Part shown: piece by piece, positions 19,994 to 30,335 of the stretch
Position numbering within the stretch: position 1 is the stretch's first letter
Layout: every line of letters begins with the position of its first letter
From: Isoetes taiwanensis
Lineage: Eukaryota > Streptophyta > Lycopodiopsida > Isoetales > Isoetaceae
DNA length: 64,000 bases
NCBI GenBank assembly: GCA_021234155.1
Contig: JAJEKV010000016.1
Span: forward strand, 994,001-1,058,000
Direction of reading: 5' to 3'
Made by a program: the position numbers and the translations under genes
The notes under the pieces: model-generated
Database searches by the model: none
Seen by the model: only the letters and a program-made list of their open reading frames with translations
What the model was told of the DNA's origin: nothing

Positions 19994-21098
19994 CAAAGCA
20001 GAAATACAGAGTTTCAAAAAAAATTAAAAGCAGCAATCTAGTAAAGCAGAACAAGCATAACATATAAAGCATAATAATTACCTGAGAAATTTCAAGCAGT
20101 TGTATTGGATGATCAATTCTTTCACCATCTTTTGTAACAAACTTTCTCACATGCTTCCTGTATAGTGAGACTCTTGTGTTTTTTGTCCAGAACTTATAAA
20201 CAGAATTCTTAACCTCATCAATTATTGCATCTGATCTCTTTTTCCTTGAAAACATTGACCACAGACCACATTCTTGTTCTGCCATTACTCTTCTTCTGGT
20301 TGCTGCAATAACAGATTTTCTTGATACATGAAGGAGGCGTGCAACTGCAGACTGGTTGGTTTTGTTTGCTGTTGAAGATACCATTTGCAATGTGGACTTT
20401 CTTGCTTGCATTATATATGTCTTCTTTAGTTTCTTTTGCTGATTGAGTGTCTCTTGAACATTTCTAATTACATTCTTCATGATCTTGCTTTGATCATGAT
20501 CAACAAAAGCCACCTCCAGTGGCAATTTCTTCTTCACTCTCTTCACAAATCTGTGCACCACCAGTGCCTTATCCCCTTCTTTCAAAGGCTTTGTGATATT
20601 ATTGAAATAATCGTCCAAACTCTTGGACAATTCTTGAAGCCTTCTCGCACTCAAGCCGCTGTCAACTTGAGGCTGGATATTTTCCTTCTCCCTCTCCCTA
20701 TCTCTTTTCCGCTGTCTAGATTGCCTTCTTCTCTCGGCTTGAATTTCCCAGAAAATTTGAAGTCGCTTTTCTTCATCTAAATCTGATGCTGATTAATCCA
20801 TTTAGAATCGTATTGTACAGAGAATTGTGTTGTACAGAGAAACCGTGCTGCACAAAGAAAATTCTGTTCAGGGGTACAACACCGGATCATGCTTCCCGCC
20901 ATAGCCAAATCCTATTCACTCTCCACGCCATCTCACAACAACCCCGCCAAATTGATTCTGTACCGAATTTGATTTTGCGGGTAGCCATGTCATCGATCCG
21001 GAAGCAATTTGCTAAAAACGGATCATCGCGTTCCCGCTCTCCAAGCACCTCCAAGCACAGTGGACTAAGCACGAAAAGCAGCGCGTCCGGACGGGTGC

Positions 21099-21127
21099 TT
21101 TTGTACCCCAATATCTAACTTAGACCC
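21099..21127 (-). repeat. Putative terminal inverted repeat, copy B
   Basis: These 29 bases are identical to 62721-62749. Read from outside inward they begin GGGTCTAAGTTAGATATT and continue GGGGTACAAAA. Here they lie about 445 bases upstream of the transposase start; in copy C they lie about 270 bases upstream of the accessory gene start. Those positions are opposite ends of the complete two-gene element. Confidence 0.6.
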
Positions 21128-21952
21128 TTTTCTTCGGCTGCAAGCAAACAGACTTACCTAGATTAGATAAGGATCAAACTTGGACAGTAGACAAGCGGAC
21201 ACGTTTTATGTTCCCCGCTATAGCCATAGAGATTTTGGCATGACAAAGACATCTGTGCCATCCGGCAGAAAGAGTTCCGCTGCTGCTCCTTCCTTCGCTG
21301 CCGCGCATTGCCGCTACTTTGGTCATTTCTTTATGTGATTCTGGTTGCCGCATTTCTGGTTTCCACTTTAATTTCTGCATTTCTTGTTACTTTTCTCAGG
21401 TTTTGATTAAGAGGTCTCTTTGCCTGGATCATATCTTTGTGAAGTACCAATTCGAGAGGTTTTTAATTCAACGATCCCTTTAGAATGATAATTTCCACTT
21501 CTTGCTTGACCCATCTGTGATTTTGTTGTTATCTCTGGAACAGTGGTTCTGCACTTTGACTACAATATGAAAAAGTATTGTCTTCGCTCTGTACCCTTTG
21601 AATCTTTTGTATTTTTTTAAGTAGATATGTCTTTTTGGAATAGGAGATTGCAATGTGTCTCATTTGATTTGGGGCTTCCATCTTTTTCTTTTACTTTTTG
21701 CCTTCGATTCTTCAAATTGGCAATTCTCCTCCATGCTTGCGTTCTAGTGTAGAGACTCAAACTTCTTTGGAATAGCTTGATAATTTCTCACATTGATGAT
21801 TGATTTGCTAAGTTCTGCAAGGTGTCTAAGGATAGAATAGATTTATTACAGGCTTTCATTAGCCAAGGGCGAGTAGCTTTGCTTAAGGGTAGCTTTGCTT
21901 AATGCTTGCAGAATATGTGAAACACGTTGAGATAATAAGGTGTTGCCTTCAC
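21128..21952. other. Non-coding stretch between copy B and the gypsy element
   Basis: This is AT-rich DNA without a supported gene. It is sequence outside the putative copy B terminus, so it may be flanking host DNA or an older element. Confidence 0.3.
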
Positions 21953-21957
21953 CATAG
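21953..21957. repeat. Target-site duplication CATAG, left
   Basis: CATAG precedes the left LTR and is repeated at 32671-32675. Confidence 0.9.
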
Positions 21958-22549
21958 TGTTTGGGGTCTGGGTTCGGGAACTCCTGCAAGACAGCCCTCT
22001 GTGAGGACCCTTAGATCTAACAGGAGAATCCGGGAGATATGTCACGCAGGATTTGCTAAAAGAACAAAGAGGAAGAGAAAAAGAAGCACAAGAAAACAAG
22101 AGATCACAATAATGAGAATAACTTCCTTGATGTCAATGAAGATACATGAGCTCTCGCAAGAGAGAAAACTGAAGTGAGACAAGACTCAAAACTCATCTAA
22201 AAACTCCTGTGCTAGCTCTACTCATATATATAGTACAATGGCCTTTGGCCCAATATAGACACTCTGACTGATTTCGGTGCCGACTCCTGGAAGGAGGCCT
22301 GATTTGCAGGGAATGCTGGCGGTGCCTCTTGAAATGCCTGAAATCACGCTGACGCTGACGCAGGCGGTGACGGGCCGTCACTTGTCTGAGCGCCTCCTCT
22401 TGACGCCAGGCGTGGTCTTTGTCTGCGTGGTCTGCTTGGTCTTCTGCTGGGCCTTTGACGACTGACCTGTGCCCGTCTGTGGATCCTTGGCCTTGACTTG
22501 GTCCGTCGTATGCATGAATAGTCCTGTGCCTGGAGGTACAGGACTAACA
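21958..22549 (-). repeat. 3' LTR of the gypsy element (left in window)
   Basis: The LTR is 592 bp. On the minus strand it begins TGTTAGTCCTGTACC and ends CCCAAACA. A TATA-like CTATATATATGAG lies at 22222-22234 (-), the likely U3 promoter. The first 30 bases form a hairpin (TAGTCCTGT / ACAGGACTA). The end of the extra ORF runs about 205 bases into this LTR. Confidence 0.95.
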
Positions 22550-25136
22550 CTCTCCCCCACCAAACATCAGCAGGCCTTTGCCAACCACGCTCATTTGCAA
22601 CATAGATCCAATTTTCAGTGGAGTCCAAAGTGGCATTATCCTTCCAATTGGAGCGTCGGACAAAACGGGGATCCCACCGGAGATCCGTTGAGATCTGAGG
22701 AGGAGTCCACCCAGCATGGCCCTCCAGGACCTTTGTCCAAAACGGAAGGCGCCAGTCAGAGGTGAGAAACCGTGGGCGTGGAGGAACTCCTAAGGAAGCA
22801 TATGGAGAGGGAGCCATGCCCGTGGGCGTGGGCTGCTGGGCCTGCTCGCTGAATTCACGTACAAGGTCTGGATCCAGAGCTTTACACCACTGGTCCCAAT
22901 CAGAAGCAGAGAGCTGAGTATAGACAGGAAGACTATCCCAACCCGTGGGTAGTGTCTTGCTATCCAGAAGGGCACGCAATTGATTGTAGCCTGCTAAGTG
23001 CTGCATATAGACTTGGGCAAACGGAAGATCCTCAGGATGCCCAAGATTCTTCCGCACCTGTTCCAGCGTTTCGGCTTGCCATAGAGGTAAATGACAAGCA
23101 AGCTCTGGCATGTACTCCTGATGAAGAGCGTGAGTTCGATCATGATTTTTGACATACGGGTTGTTATCCAATAGCAACCAGTGAGCCTTTGGGTCACCCT
23201 GAAAGTTGTGATGTGGCCCATCTCTGAATTTGTCTTGCGTATCAGCCAGATAGAAATCATGAAAGATGTACGCCATTGGCTGAACAACTCTGAAGGTGAT
23301 CAAATCAGGGTCTTCACAGTGAATGAGGTCGAAGATTAAGAGGGCACAGAGTAATCCTTTGTCTTCAACGGAGAGGTCTGGCCAAATCCGGAGAAAGTCC
23401 TCACTGCGCATGTGGGCATCAACCTGACCATCTGCCGCATACCGCTTCAGAAGAAACAGGTGGCGGCGGGCAACCACATAATCCAGGTAACTGGAAGGAA
23501 TGGCAAAATCCACAGACATGTGAAGAGCGATATTAATGTAGCCCTCTTGTTTAGTCTGGGCGTCTTCAGCTGACTGAACATCAGTCTGAAGTTGATGTTC
23601 TAAGTCGCGGATCCGGTTATCCTTTTCTACTAGGAGACGTGACTGATCACGGACCCGTTTATGAGAGAGCGTGGCATGAGAAGAGGAGTGCCCAGGGGTA
23701 TGAAGTCGAAGCGTGGCAATCTCTGCGTCATCAAGGATCTTTTGTTTCTTGGCCTCCGTAAGCTGATCCTGGAGAGACGTGAGCTGATTTGTCAGCGTGG
23801 AAAGCTGAGCTTCTAAGGAGATGATTCGAGCATCACGGTCTGTAAGGTCATGGACTTGAGTGCGGTAACTCTGAGAAAGCTCGGTGTACAGGGCGTCAAG
23901 CTTAGCAATGTCTTTATCCTTGTCAGCCAGGAGGGTATCCCTTTCCTTGACCTGCTCCAGTAATTCCTGAATGGTGGTTTGTAACTGAGACTGTTGATCG
24001 GCAAGGAGAGTGGTCTGATCTTGTGCAGTCTTGAGATCCTCACGGGCCCGTAAAAGAGCCCCGTACTTTTCTTGAAGTTGGTCTTCCAGGTTCTGAACCT
24101 GCGTGTTTGCAGCTTGAAGGTCTCTGTGAACCGCATCCGAGGCCTTTAGGGACGCTTGAACACCATTCATGAGGACTTCCTGAGATTCTTGTAACTTGAG
24201 GACAACAGCTTGAACATCCTGCTGATATTGATACAGAAGCTGGCGAGGATGTAGAGGCGCAGGGCCCTGTGGTTGCTGTGTGTGTGATGTCTGAGAGGCA
24301 TGATGAGAAGTGGTGGCCCTGGATTTTGTGGAGGAAGGAGAGACAGTGACATGCGTGGTGTTGTGTTGAACATGACCAGGAGAAGAAGGGCGAGAAGTTT
24401 CTGCTTGTTGGTTGTGAGGAAGTGAATGAAAGGACTGATGAGTGGAGGCATGAGAAATGGAAGGTGACCCAGAGAGTGGAAGGTAACGACGGATGATGGC
24501 TTGAAGATGGGCACCAACAGAGGATTCAAAACCAGAGGAAGGTGCAGCTCGAATACGATCTACTTCTTGAAGAAGGCAGAAGAACAGCAGTTGGGGCCAA
24601 TCCAGATGGTGAGTGGAGCGTGTGGCCGTGATGACAATATTGTAGAACGGTTTATTGATATGGGTGTTTTTTATTGAATACCCAAGCAATTTTCGCCACA
24701 GAAACTTGACAAAAGTGTCATGGGGCTTGGCAATGTTGGTGAGGCGATGCATGTTAGCTTGATAAGGAACAGCGCCAAACTGAGTGACATCCAAGTCCTG
24801 TAAGGCAGCCCAAGAGAAAGAAGGTTTTTTTAGAGGAATGTGGAATACCTCAGAAATCAAAGGCTGAGTAAGCAAAATAGTGGTGCCATCGACCATGGTA
24901 GCATATCCTTCCGGGCTGTTGACGATATTAGCAACAAACTGCTTCAATTGCTCAGGATTTGGTGCAGAAAGGTCCATTTGCGAGAATTCGTAAAGCTCCT
25001 GGTGTTCCGCAACTTCACGACTGAGGCCAACTAGGGCTTCACGAAAGGTGGGTGTGGAGAAGGTCACAGACTCAAAAAGAGCCGGATCCCGTGGAGCAGA
25101 AGCTTGGAGTTGAGGAAATTTGGGTGCAGTAGCCAT
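22344..25136 (-). CDS. Extra 930-residue ORF of the gypsy element, coiled-coil protein
   Basis: The ORF is intact from ATG at 25136 (MATAPKFPQLQASAPRDPAL) to a stop inside the 3' LTR. Upstream codons are open but look untranslated. The N-terminal third (to about residue 200) is globular, for example ILLTQPLISEVFHIPLKKPS. It resembles domains annotated as plant transposon proteins, which I could not verify. A Ser/His/Gln-rich linker follows, then about 200 residues of coiled coil (LQAANTQVQNLEDQLQEKYG, with heptads to about residue 530). A conserved C-terminal domain then includes FRVVQPMAYIFHDFYLADTQ and ENWIYVANERGWQRPADVWW. The last ~70 residues are Arg-rich and LTR-encoded. A diverged relative at 54930-57098 conserves the coiled coil and C-terminal domain, so this is a real gene. 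It occupies the env position, but no signal peptide or membrane segment is seen. The function is unknown. Confidence 0.8.
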   Translation of the reverse strand: MATAPKFPQLQASAPRDPALFESVTFSTPTFREALVGLSREVAEHQELYEFSQMDLSAPNPEQLKQFVANIVNSPEGYATMVDGTTILLTQPLISEVFHIPLKKPSFSWAALQDLDVTQFGAVPYQANMHRLTNIAKPHDTFVKFLWRKLLGYSIKNTHINKPFYNIVITATRSTHHLDWPQLLFFCLLQEVDRIRAAPSSGFESSVGAHLQAIIRRYLPLSGSPSISHASTHQSFHSLPHNQQAETSRPSSPGHVQHNTTHVTVSPSSTKSRATTSHHASQTSHTQQPQGPAPLHPRQLLYQYQQDVQAVVLKLQESQEVLMNGVQASLKASDAVHRDLQAANTQVQNLEDQLQEKYGALLRAREDLKTAQDQTTLLADQQSQLQTTIQELLEQVKERDTLLADKDKDIAKLDALYTELSQSYRTQVHDLTDRDARIISLEAQLSTLTNQLTSLQDQLTEAKKQKILDDAEIATLRLHTPGHSSSHATLSHKRVRDQSRLLVEKDNRIRDLEHQLQTDVQSAEDAQTKQEGYINIALHMSVDFAIPSSYLDYVVARRHLFLLKRYAADGQVDAHMRSEDFLRIWPDLSVEDKGLLCALLIFDLIHCEDPDLITFRVVQPMAYIFHDFYLADTQDKFRDGPHHNFQGDPKAHWLLLDNNPYVKNHDRTHALHQEYMPELACHLPLWQAETLEQVRKNLGHPEDLPFAQVYMQHLAGYNQLRALLDSKTLPTGWDSLPVYTQLSASDWDQWCKALDPDLVREFSEQAQQPTPTGMAPSPYASLGVPPRPRFLTSDWRLPFWTKVLEGHAGWTPPQISTDLRWDPRFVRRSNWKDNATLDSTENWIYVANERGWQRPADVWWGRVLVLYLQAQDYSCIRRTKSRPRIHRRAQVSRQRPSRRPSRPRRQRPRLASRGGAQTSDGPSPPASASA
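22550..22563 (-). promoter_or_regulatory. Polypurine tract of the gypsy element
   Basis: On the minus strand TTGGTGGGGGAGAG directly precedes the 3' LTR, as expected for the plus-strand primer. Confidence 0.85.
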
Positions 25137-25644
25137 GGCGAAAGACGTCGGAAAGGAGCGGAAGAACTGTCTTGAGAAGCCGGAGGGCGGAGAGCGGAAG
25201 ACGAAAGCCGAAAGCCAAGAATAATGAAAAGGTTTTAGGGCGCACAAGTGTTGGCGAAGAGGCATGAAGAGAAGGAAACGGCGACCGTTGATGGTGCCAG
25301 GTGGCAATAGATGCGAAGGAGGCAATTGAGAGGCAAAAATTTGGCTAAGTCCCCAAACAGTTAAGGGAGAAGCGATGAACGGTGGAGATGAGCCGTGAAG
25401 GAACGAGCAGATGTGACAGCTGGCGAAGGTACACACATTAATGGTCGACGGGCGTGAAAAGAAGGAATGTCATTTAAGGCTGGCAACTCGAAGTGGGATA
25501 TCATTAAAACGAAGGTGTCAGAAGGTACCATGGCTAGATATGCGGCGGGAGAAGAGATTCTTCATATAGTAACAGTCTTGCATTGCTACCACGTCGGCGA
25601 GTGTTCTGATTGGACCATGTCGACAAGAGTCCCGTCAGTTGGGC
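25137..25644. promoter_or_regulatory. Divergent intergenic region between the extra ORF and the antisense ORF
   Basis: These 500 bases separate the minus-strand extra ORF from the plus-strand antisense ORF. The plus side ends in a TATA box. The minus side, just upstream of the extra ORF, is pyrimidine-rich on the coding strand (CTCTCCGCCCTCCGGCTTC), typical of a plant leader. The arrangement suggests a bidirectional promoter inside the element; this is inference. Confidence 0.4.
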
Positions 25645-25652
25645 TATAAAAG
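25645..25652 (+). promoter_or_regulatory. TATA box of the antisense ORF
   Basis: TATAAAAG, in the context GGGCTATAAAAGACG, lies 35 bases upstream of the first of two adjacent ATG codons. A start site about 30 bases downstream leaves a very short leader. Confidence 0.6.
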
Positions 25653-25686
25653 ACGAGCAGTGGGCAAGGCAGAGACACCCTTGGCG

Positions 25687-25950
25687 ATGATGAGTATGGC
25701 CGCAGCTGGTTTGAACGAGAACTGTACCATGCCCAGCAACTGCCAGGAATGGATTACATGTAAGATGAATTGCCTGGACCTGTGGAAATGCCACAACCGT
25801 GGCATTCCGATGGACGGATGGTGCAAGGGGATGGCTGAACATCCCGACCCTATGACCAATGCCATGGAGGTGGTGGTGCATCTGCGCTGGGACCCGGAGC
25901 AGAACTATTACCACATCCTGCGCATAACCTCTGCTCCCAACCCGGAGTAG
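25687..25950 (+). CDS. Short antisense ORF of the gypsy element
   Basis: This 87-residue ORF runs opposite to gag-pol and starts at ATG 25687, with a second ATG directly after. The product is Cys/Trp/Met-rich: MPSNCQEWITCKMNCLDLWK and VVVHLRWDPEQNYYHILRIT. There are five Cys and five Trp (the last near the C-terminus), and no homologue that I recognise. A TATA box lies upstream. Downstream (25951-26085) AT-rich sequence with AATATAAATATG at about 26064 could serve as a polyadenylation signal. Antisense ORFs between integrase and the 3' LTR are known in some plant Tat-lineage elements, which supports reality. Its role, for example regulating the sense transcripts, is unknown. Confidence 0.55.
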   Translation: MMSMAAAGLNENCTMPSNCQEWITCKMNCLDLWKCHNRGIPMDGWCKGMAEHPDPMTNAMEVVVHLRWDPEQNYYHILRITSAPNPE

Positions 25951-26081
25951 AGGGTTTTTTAACTTAGGATTTTGTATATAGGGCTCTGCCCATTTTGTAA
26001 ATAGAGCACTGCTCATAGCGGAAGTAAGTGGGCACTGCTCACCTTTTGTAATGTGCCTCTATTAATATAAATATGCCGCTT

Positions 26082-29000
26082 TTAGTCACTATCTGGGGAA
26101 GCAGAACTTTGTGGTGGATCTTGTGTAGAACTATCTGTAGCGTCTGTATGAAATAGCTTAAGGCGAAAGCCATTAACTAGAGTAGGTAATGGAGTGCCAT
26201 CTAACTCAGCCAGCTTGAAAACACTCATTTGAACAACTTGAATAATTTGATAAGGACCAAGCCATCTGAACTTTAACTTGCCCGGAAAATTTTTGTAACG
26301 AGAATCATAAAGAAGAACCAAGTCGCCTTCTTTGAATGTTTTTGTCTTAAGTCGTTTGTCATGCAAGGATTTTTGCAACTGCTGACCATGAAGAACACAA
26401 ATGTAAGCATCACGCCGAAGTTCATCTAACTGTTCCAATTGATAAACCCGCTCCTTGAGTGCAGCAGGAGGATTATGTGCTGTTGTAAGTTGGAAACGGA
26501 GAGTCGGAAGAATATATTCAAAGGGCATGAGAGCTTCTTGACCATAAATCAATTTGAAAGGAGTGTGGCCGGTAGCAATTTTAAAATTCGTGTTGTAAGC
26601 CCAAAGAACAGTAGGCAACTTGTCTTGCCAATCTGTGCGTGAAGCGTCACAAATTTTCTTGAGAACAGTGATGAGTGTCTTGTTGGTACTTTCAGCCAAG
26701 CCATTACCTTGAGGATAGTAAGGTGTACTCTTCCGGTGCTGGATGTGAAGATAATCCGTCAGCTCTTTGATGGTATGATTTACAAAATGCACGCCACGAT
26801 CACTAACAAGTTCCGTGGGACAACCAAAACGCGTGATGATGTGCGTGTAGAGAACCTTGGCTGTATTGGCAGCAGTGTTGTCTGGAAGTGCACAAGCTTC
26901 CGCCCATTTGGTAGCATAATCCGTGATGACCAGAATGTAGCGGGCACGGGTGTGCCGCGCCGGTGGGTCCATGGGCCCCACAAAGTCCATTCCCCATTTG
27001 CTGAAGGGAAGTGGCGTGGCGACCGGTGTCAATGGAAGAGCGTCACGGACCGTGGGCTTGCCCACACGCTGACAGACATCACACGTGCGAGCATAAGCGT
27101 AAGCATCTTTGAAGAGCGTGGGCCAAAAGTATCCAGCTAAAAGAATTTTGCGTGTCGTGGCGTCACCACTAAAATGACCACCACCAAGCCCGTCATGGGC
27201 TTGTCGGACAATATCGGGCACTTCATGAGGGAGGACACAACGACGGAGGACCATGTCTTTGCCTCGCTTGTAGAGATGGCCTGCAACCATGGTGTAGTCA
27301 CGGACCTCTCGGAGAAACTGACGGCGTCGAGATCGAAGCTTGTCTGGAGAGAGCGTCGGATCGTCAGGAGGAAGAGCACCAGTGAGGAGATATTGCTGAA
27401 AGTTGTGGAACCAATGGGGCGTGGCCGTGACCAGGAACAATTGAGCGTCTGGAAAGGCGTCAGAAACACCCGTGGAAGGATCATCCGTGTGGATGCGTGA
27501 AAGATAATCAGGCACCACATGAGACTTGCCTGCCTTATGAACAATTTCGAAAGGAGCGAATTCTTGCAGAAGAAGGACCCAACGAGCAATTCGACCCGTG
27601 GGCGTGGCTTTATTGATCAAATAAAGAAGAGCTTGGTGGTCAACAAAGAACTCGATCTGGCTCCCCAACAAATAATGATGGAAACGTTGGACACAGAAAA
27701 CTAAGCCAAAGCTTCTCGTTCCGTGGCAGAATAGTTGCGCTCAGCAGGATTGAGTTTCCGGCTGGCATTGCGGATTGGTTTATCCGTGTGCTCATCATAG
27801 GCCTGAGAAAGAACAGCACCAATGACAAAAGCGGAGACATCAACATGAACATGGAAAGGCTTGTCCTGACCGGGACCTGAGTAAGTAACAGCTTCAACTT
27901 CTGAAAAGCAGCTTCCGCTTGGGGATTCCAAGCCCAAGTGGATTCATCACCCGTGAGTTTATGAATGGGATCAGCTATGGCGGCAAGTCTAGGAATGAAG
28001 GTGGAATAGTAATTAACCTTACCCAGGAAGGAACGTGTCTCTTTGATATTAGATGGTGCATGAGCCTTCAGGACACAACTGATTTTAGCGGGATCCGTGG
28101 TGATTCCTTCTTTACTGACCACATGACCCAACAAAATGCCTGAGGTGACACAGAAAGTGCACTTCTTCGGATTGAGACTAATGCCAGATTCATCACATTT
28201 TTGGAAGACGAGCTCCAATTTTTCCAAATGATCATCCATGGAGCTGTAGGCTGAAAAATCATCTTGAAAGATCTGAAGAAAAGGTTTATCCTTTATAAAG
28301 TCATGAAAGACGGAGAGCATGATGTGCTGAAAGGTTGAAGGAGAGTTTGATAGGCCGAAAGGGACCACCTTGTAGGCAAAGTGCCCCACGGGGTGGTGAA
28401 AGTAGTTTTGAGTTGATCTTCTGGCTTGATAGAAATTTGATTGTACCCAGAAAAACCATCCATGAAAGAGTACATCTCATGAACAGCAACCTCTTCAAGA
28501 ACCTGGTCAGTGAAGGGGAGCGGAAAGTGATCACGCTCCGTAGCTTGATTGAGTTTTCTGTAGTCCACACAAACGCGGATCTTACCATTGTGTTTGAGGG
28601 CAATGACAATGGGGCTCACCCATTCAGAGTGTTTGACCTCATAAATCAGGCCAGCAGCTAAGAGTTTGTCAATTTCGGCCTTGACGCGGTCACGGTAATT
28701 TGGGTTGAGCCTGTACTGTCGTTGCTAGATGGGGCATGCATCAGGTTTGGTGGGAATGGTGAGTTCCCCCAACTCTTTTTTTATACCTCGAAGGTCTTTA
28801 TAGCTCCAAGCAAAAATATGTTTGAACTTTTGAACAGCGTCACGGCACGTGCTTTATAGGTAGATGGAAGTTGAGCAGCTAAGCGGACTGGTTGATTGTT
28901 ACCAATGTCCACGATTTCTATCTCTGGAGTTTGAATATGAGGAACAACTTCTGTGTCGTGAACTTGATGAGCAGGAGGTTGAAGCATGACAGGAGGAGCA

Positions 29001-30335
29001 GCATTTTGAGTGTTGAAGAAAAGAGGCTGCTGAGCGTCATCAAGCAAGGGTTGCTTCATGACGGCATGGACATCGACGGTCTCCGAAGAAGGTGTGGGGT
29101 CAGAGAAACGATCAAGACGTTGAATCCGATTGCAGGAAGCCAGGTAGGGGTCCAAGAGAGCAGCCACAGCCTGGTCCTGGTCCAGTGTCATCTCACCCCA
29201 AGGATCAGCATACTCCAGGTAGGACGAGAGAGGCAGACCCGCTGGAGGAGCTTGAACATGATAAATGTTTTGTGCTTCTTCAGAGTCAGTGTCAGAGATG
29301 GAAGGTTCAGGATGTTCGACAGAAACCAATTTGCCAGTTTCTAGATCCATCGTAGCATTGAGATGTCCATCAGTGATAACAAGTTGGTCCGTGGCCCAGT
29401 AATGAATACTTTTAGACTGGCGGAGAAAAGGTCTTCCAACCAGCATTTCATAATCACCAGGATCTTCGCCAGCTTTCCAGACGCCAAATTCCAAGGGGAA
29501 TTTGAGATCACCAATACGGAGAAGAGGAGTGACACCTTGAGGACGCGTGATATGGCCATTGGCCAACTTGATGTCATAGGGGGGCACGATATAATTGTTT
29601 GATGCCCAATTGTTTCCTGAATTTATCAGTGATAAGATTGACGGCACTACCACCATCAATTTGAACATGATTGATATTGTGATTGCCCACCGTGGCATGC
29701 ACCGTGGGTGTGGAGGTTGCAACAGCTCCAACCAGAACTGTGGGAAGAGGTAACTGGTCTTTAAGAGCCGGACAGAGTTTCAAAATGGTGGTCAGGCTCA
29801 AAGGAATCTTGATCTTGGCAAGTTCTTCCTGAAGTTCCAAGGGGACGTGAGAAAAGGGGTCCGCAGGATCCAGTGGAGCTGGAGTCTGGGGTAAAGAAGC
29901 GGAGACTTCTTTAAGGAGCTCTACCTCAGCAGCAATATTTGGATAGGGCTGAGCACGGTTGCTGGTAGATGATGACGGCGCACCCTGACGCTGCTGAGCA
30001 CGAGTGGTAGCGTGAATATTGGCCAGAGTGCGACCTTCCGCAGCTTGCATGAGTTTTAAAATACTTTGTCTCACTTTAGGCATGACGTGAGGCATGAGTT
30101 TATCAAGATCAGGTGCAAAGTGAACTTTTTTGTCATCTTCATGAGGGAGCGTGTCCACAGCAAAGGGGGGTTGCATGTCATGAGGGATGATGGTCAAAGG
30201 GCGGGAAGCTCGTGTGTGACGCGAAACCAGACCAACCCAATTGGACTGCTGGACTGGAGGGTTGAGAGCCTGATAAATCTCTTCTTGAGCTTGTTGATCT
30301 ATGGGATTGGAGGTAGATGCAACTTGCTGAGGGCG
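26082..30335 (-). pseudogene. Pol polyprotein: protease, reverse transcriptase, RNase H, integrase
   Basis: Pol follows gag in the same frame after one TAG. The aspartic protease has HVQIDGGSAVNLIT (about 29660). After a frameshift in a C run (about 29580) comes a linker, then an in-frame TAG near 28727 within PI*QRQYRLNP. The reverse transcriptase has VCVDYRKLNQATERDHFPLP and the catalytic pair as FQDDFS (about 28270), with a frameshift near 28385. RNase H follows (HVDVSAFVIGAVLSQ, YSATEREALA), again across frame changes near 27940 and 27690. The integrase has an HHCC finger (HDGLGGGHF ... CDVCQ) and the catalytic triad in WGMDFVG, VSDRGVHF and GLAESTNK. The C-terminal part (LLYDSRYKNFPGKLKFRWLG) ends at 26082 without a chromodomain. 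At least five lesions would inactivate it, unless several are sequencing errors. Confidence 0.9.

Larger units (their letters stand above)
16556..20654 (-). pseudogene. Transposase-like protein of copy B, core deleted
   Basis: Exon 1 (20654-20081) starts with ATG (MSARRLQELSKSLDDYF) and includes a helix-turn-helix-like segment, NQSAVARLLHVSRKSVIAAT (about residues 104-123), likely for DNA binding. It ends at LLEISQ with donor CAG|GTAATT. After an intron that holds an LTR element, exon 2 (17160 to about 16870) encodes MKISQRTFELLKPSFVRRLK, a CCCQYH motif and a Cys cluster (ECNCNCAVC). The frame then passes directly to SCYCSYCFHGKRDDC and VGDNFAVNAHPEDD, which in copy A lie after the catalytic region. 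The whole segment with DFAENY, DG-x2-SQFK and HGKG is therefore absent, and this copy cannot encode an active enzyme. An acidic EEEEDEEEEEEDEEVD run lies near the C-terminus. Confidence 0.65.
16556..21127 (-). mobile_element. Two-gene DNA transposon, copy B (transposase side only)
   Basis: This copy holds the transposase pseudogene (16556-20654), about 440 bases of upstream sequence and the putative element terminus at 21099-21127. The accessory gene is missing and the left end is truncated against an LTR-element fragment. The intron is occupied by the LTR element at 17161-19993. Confidence 0.65.

Noticed and set aside
22469-25034. Plus-strand ORFs opposite the gypsy extra ORF
   Set aside because: They are short shadows of a strong minus-strand coding frame.
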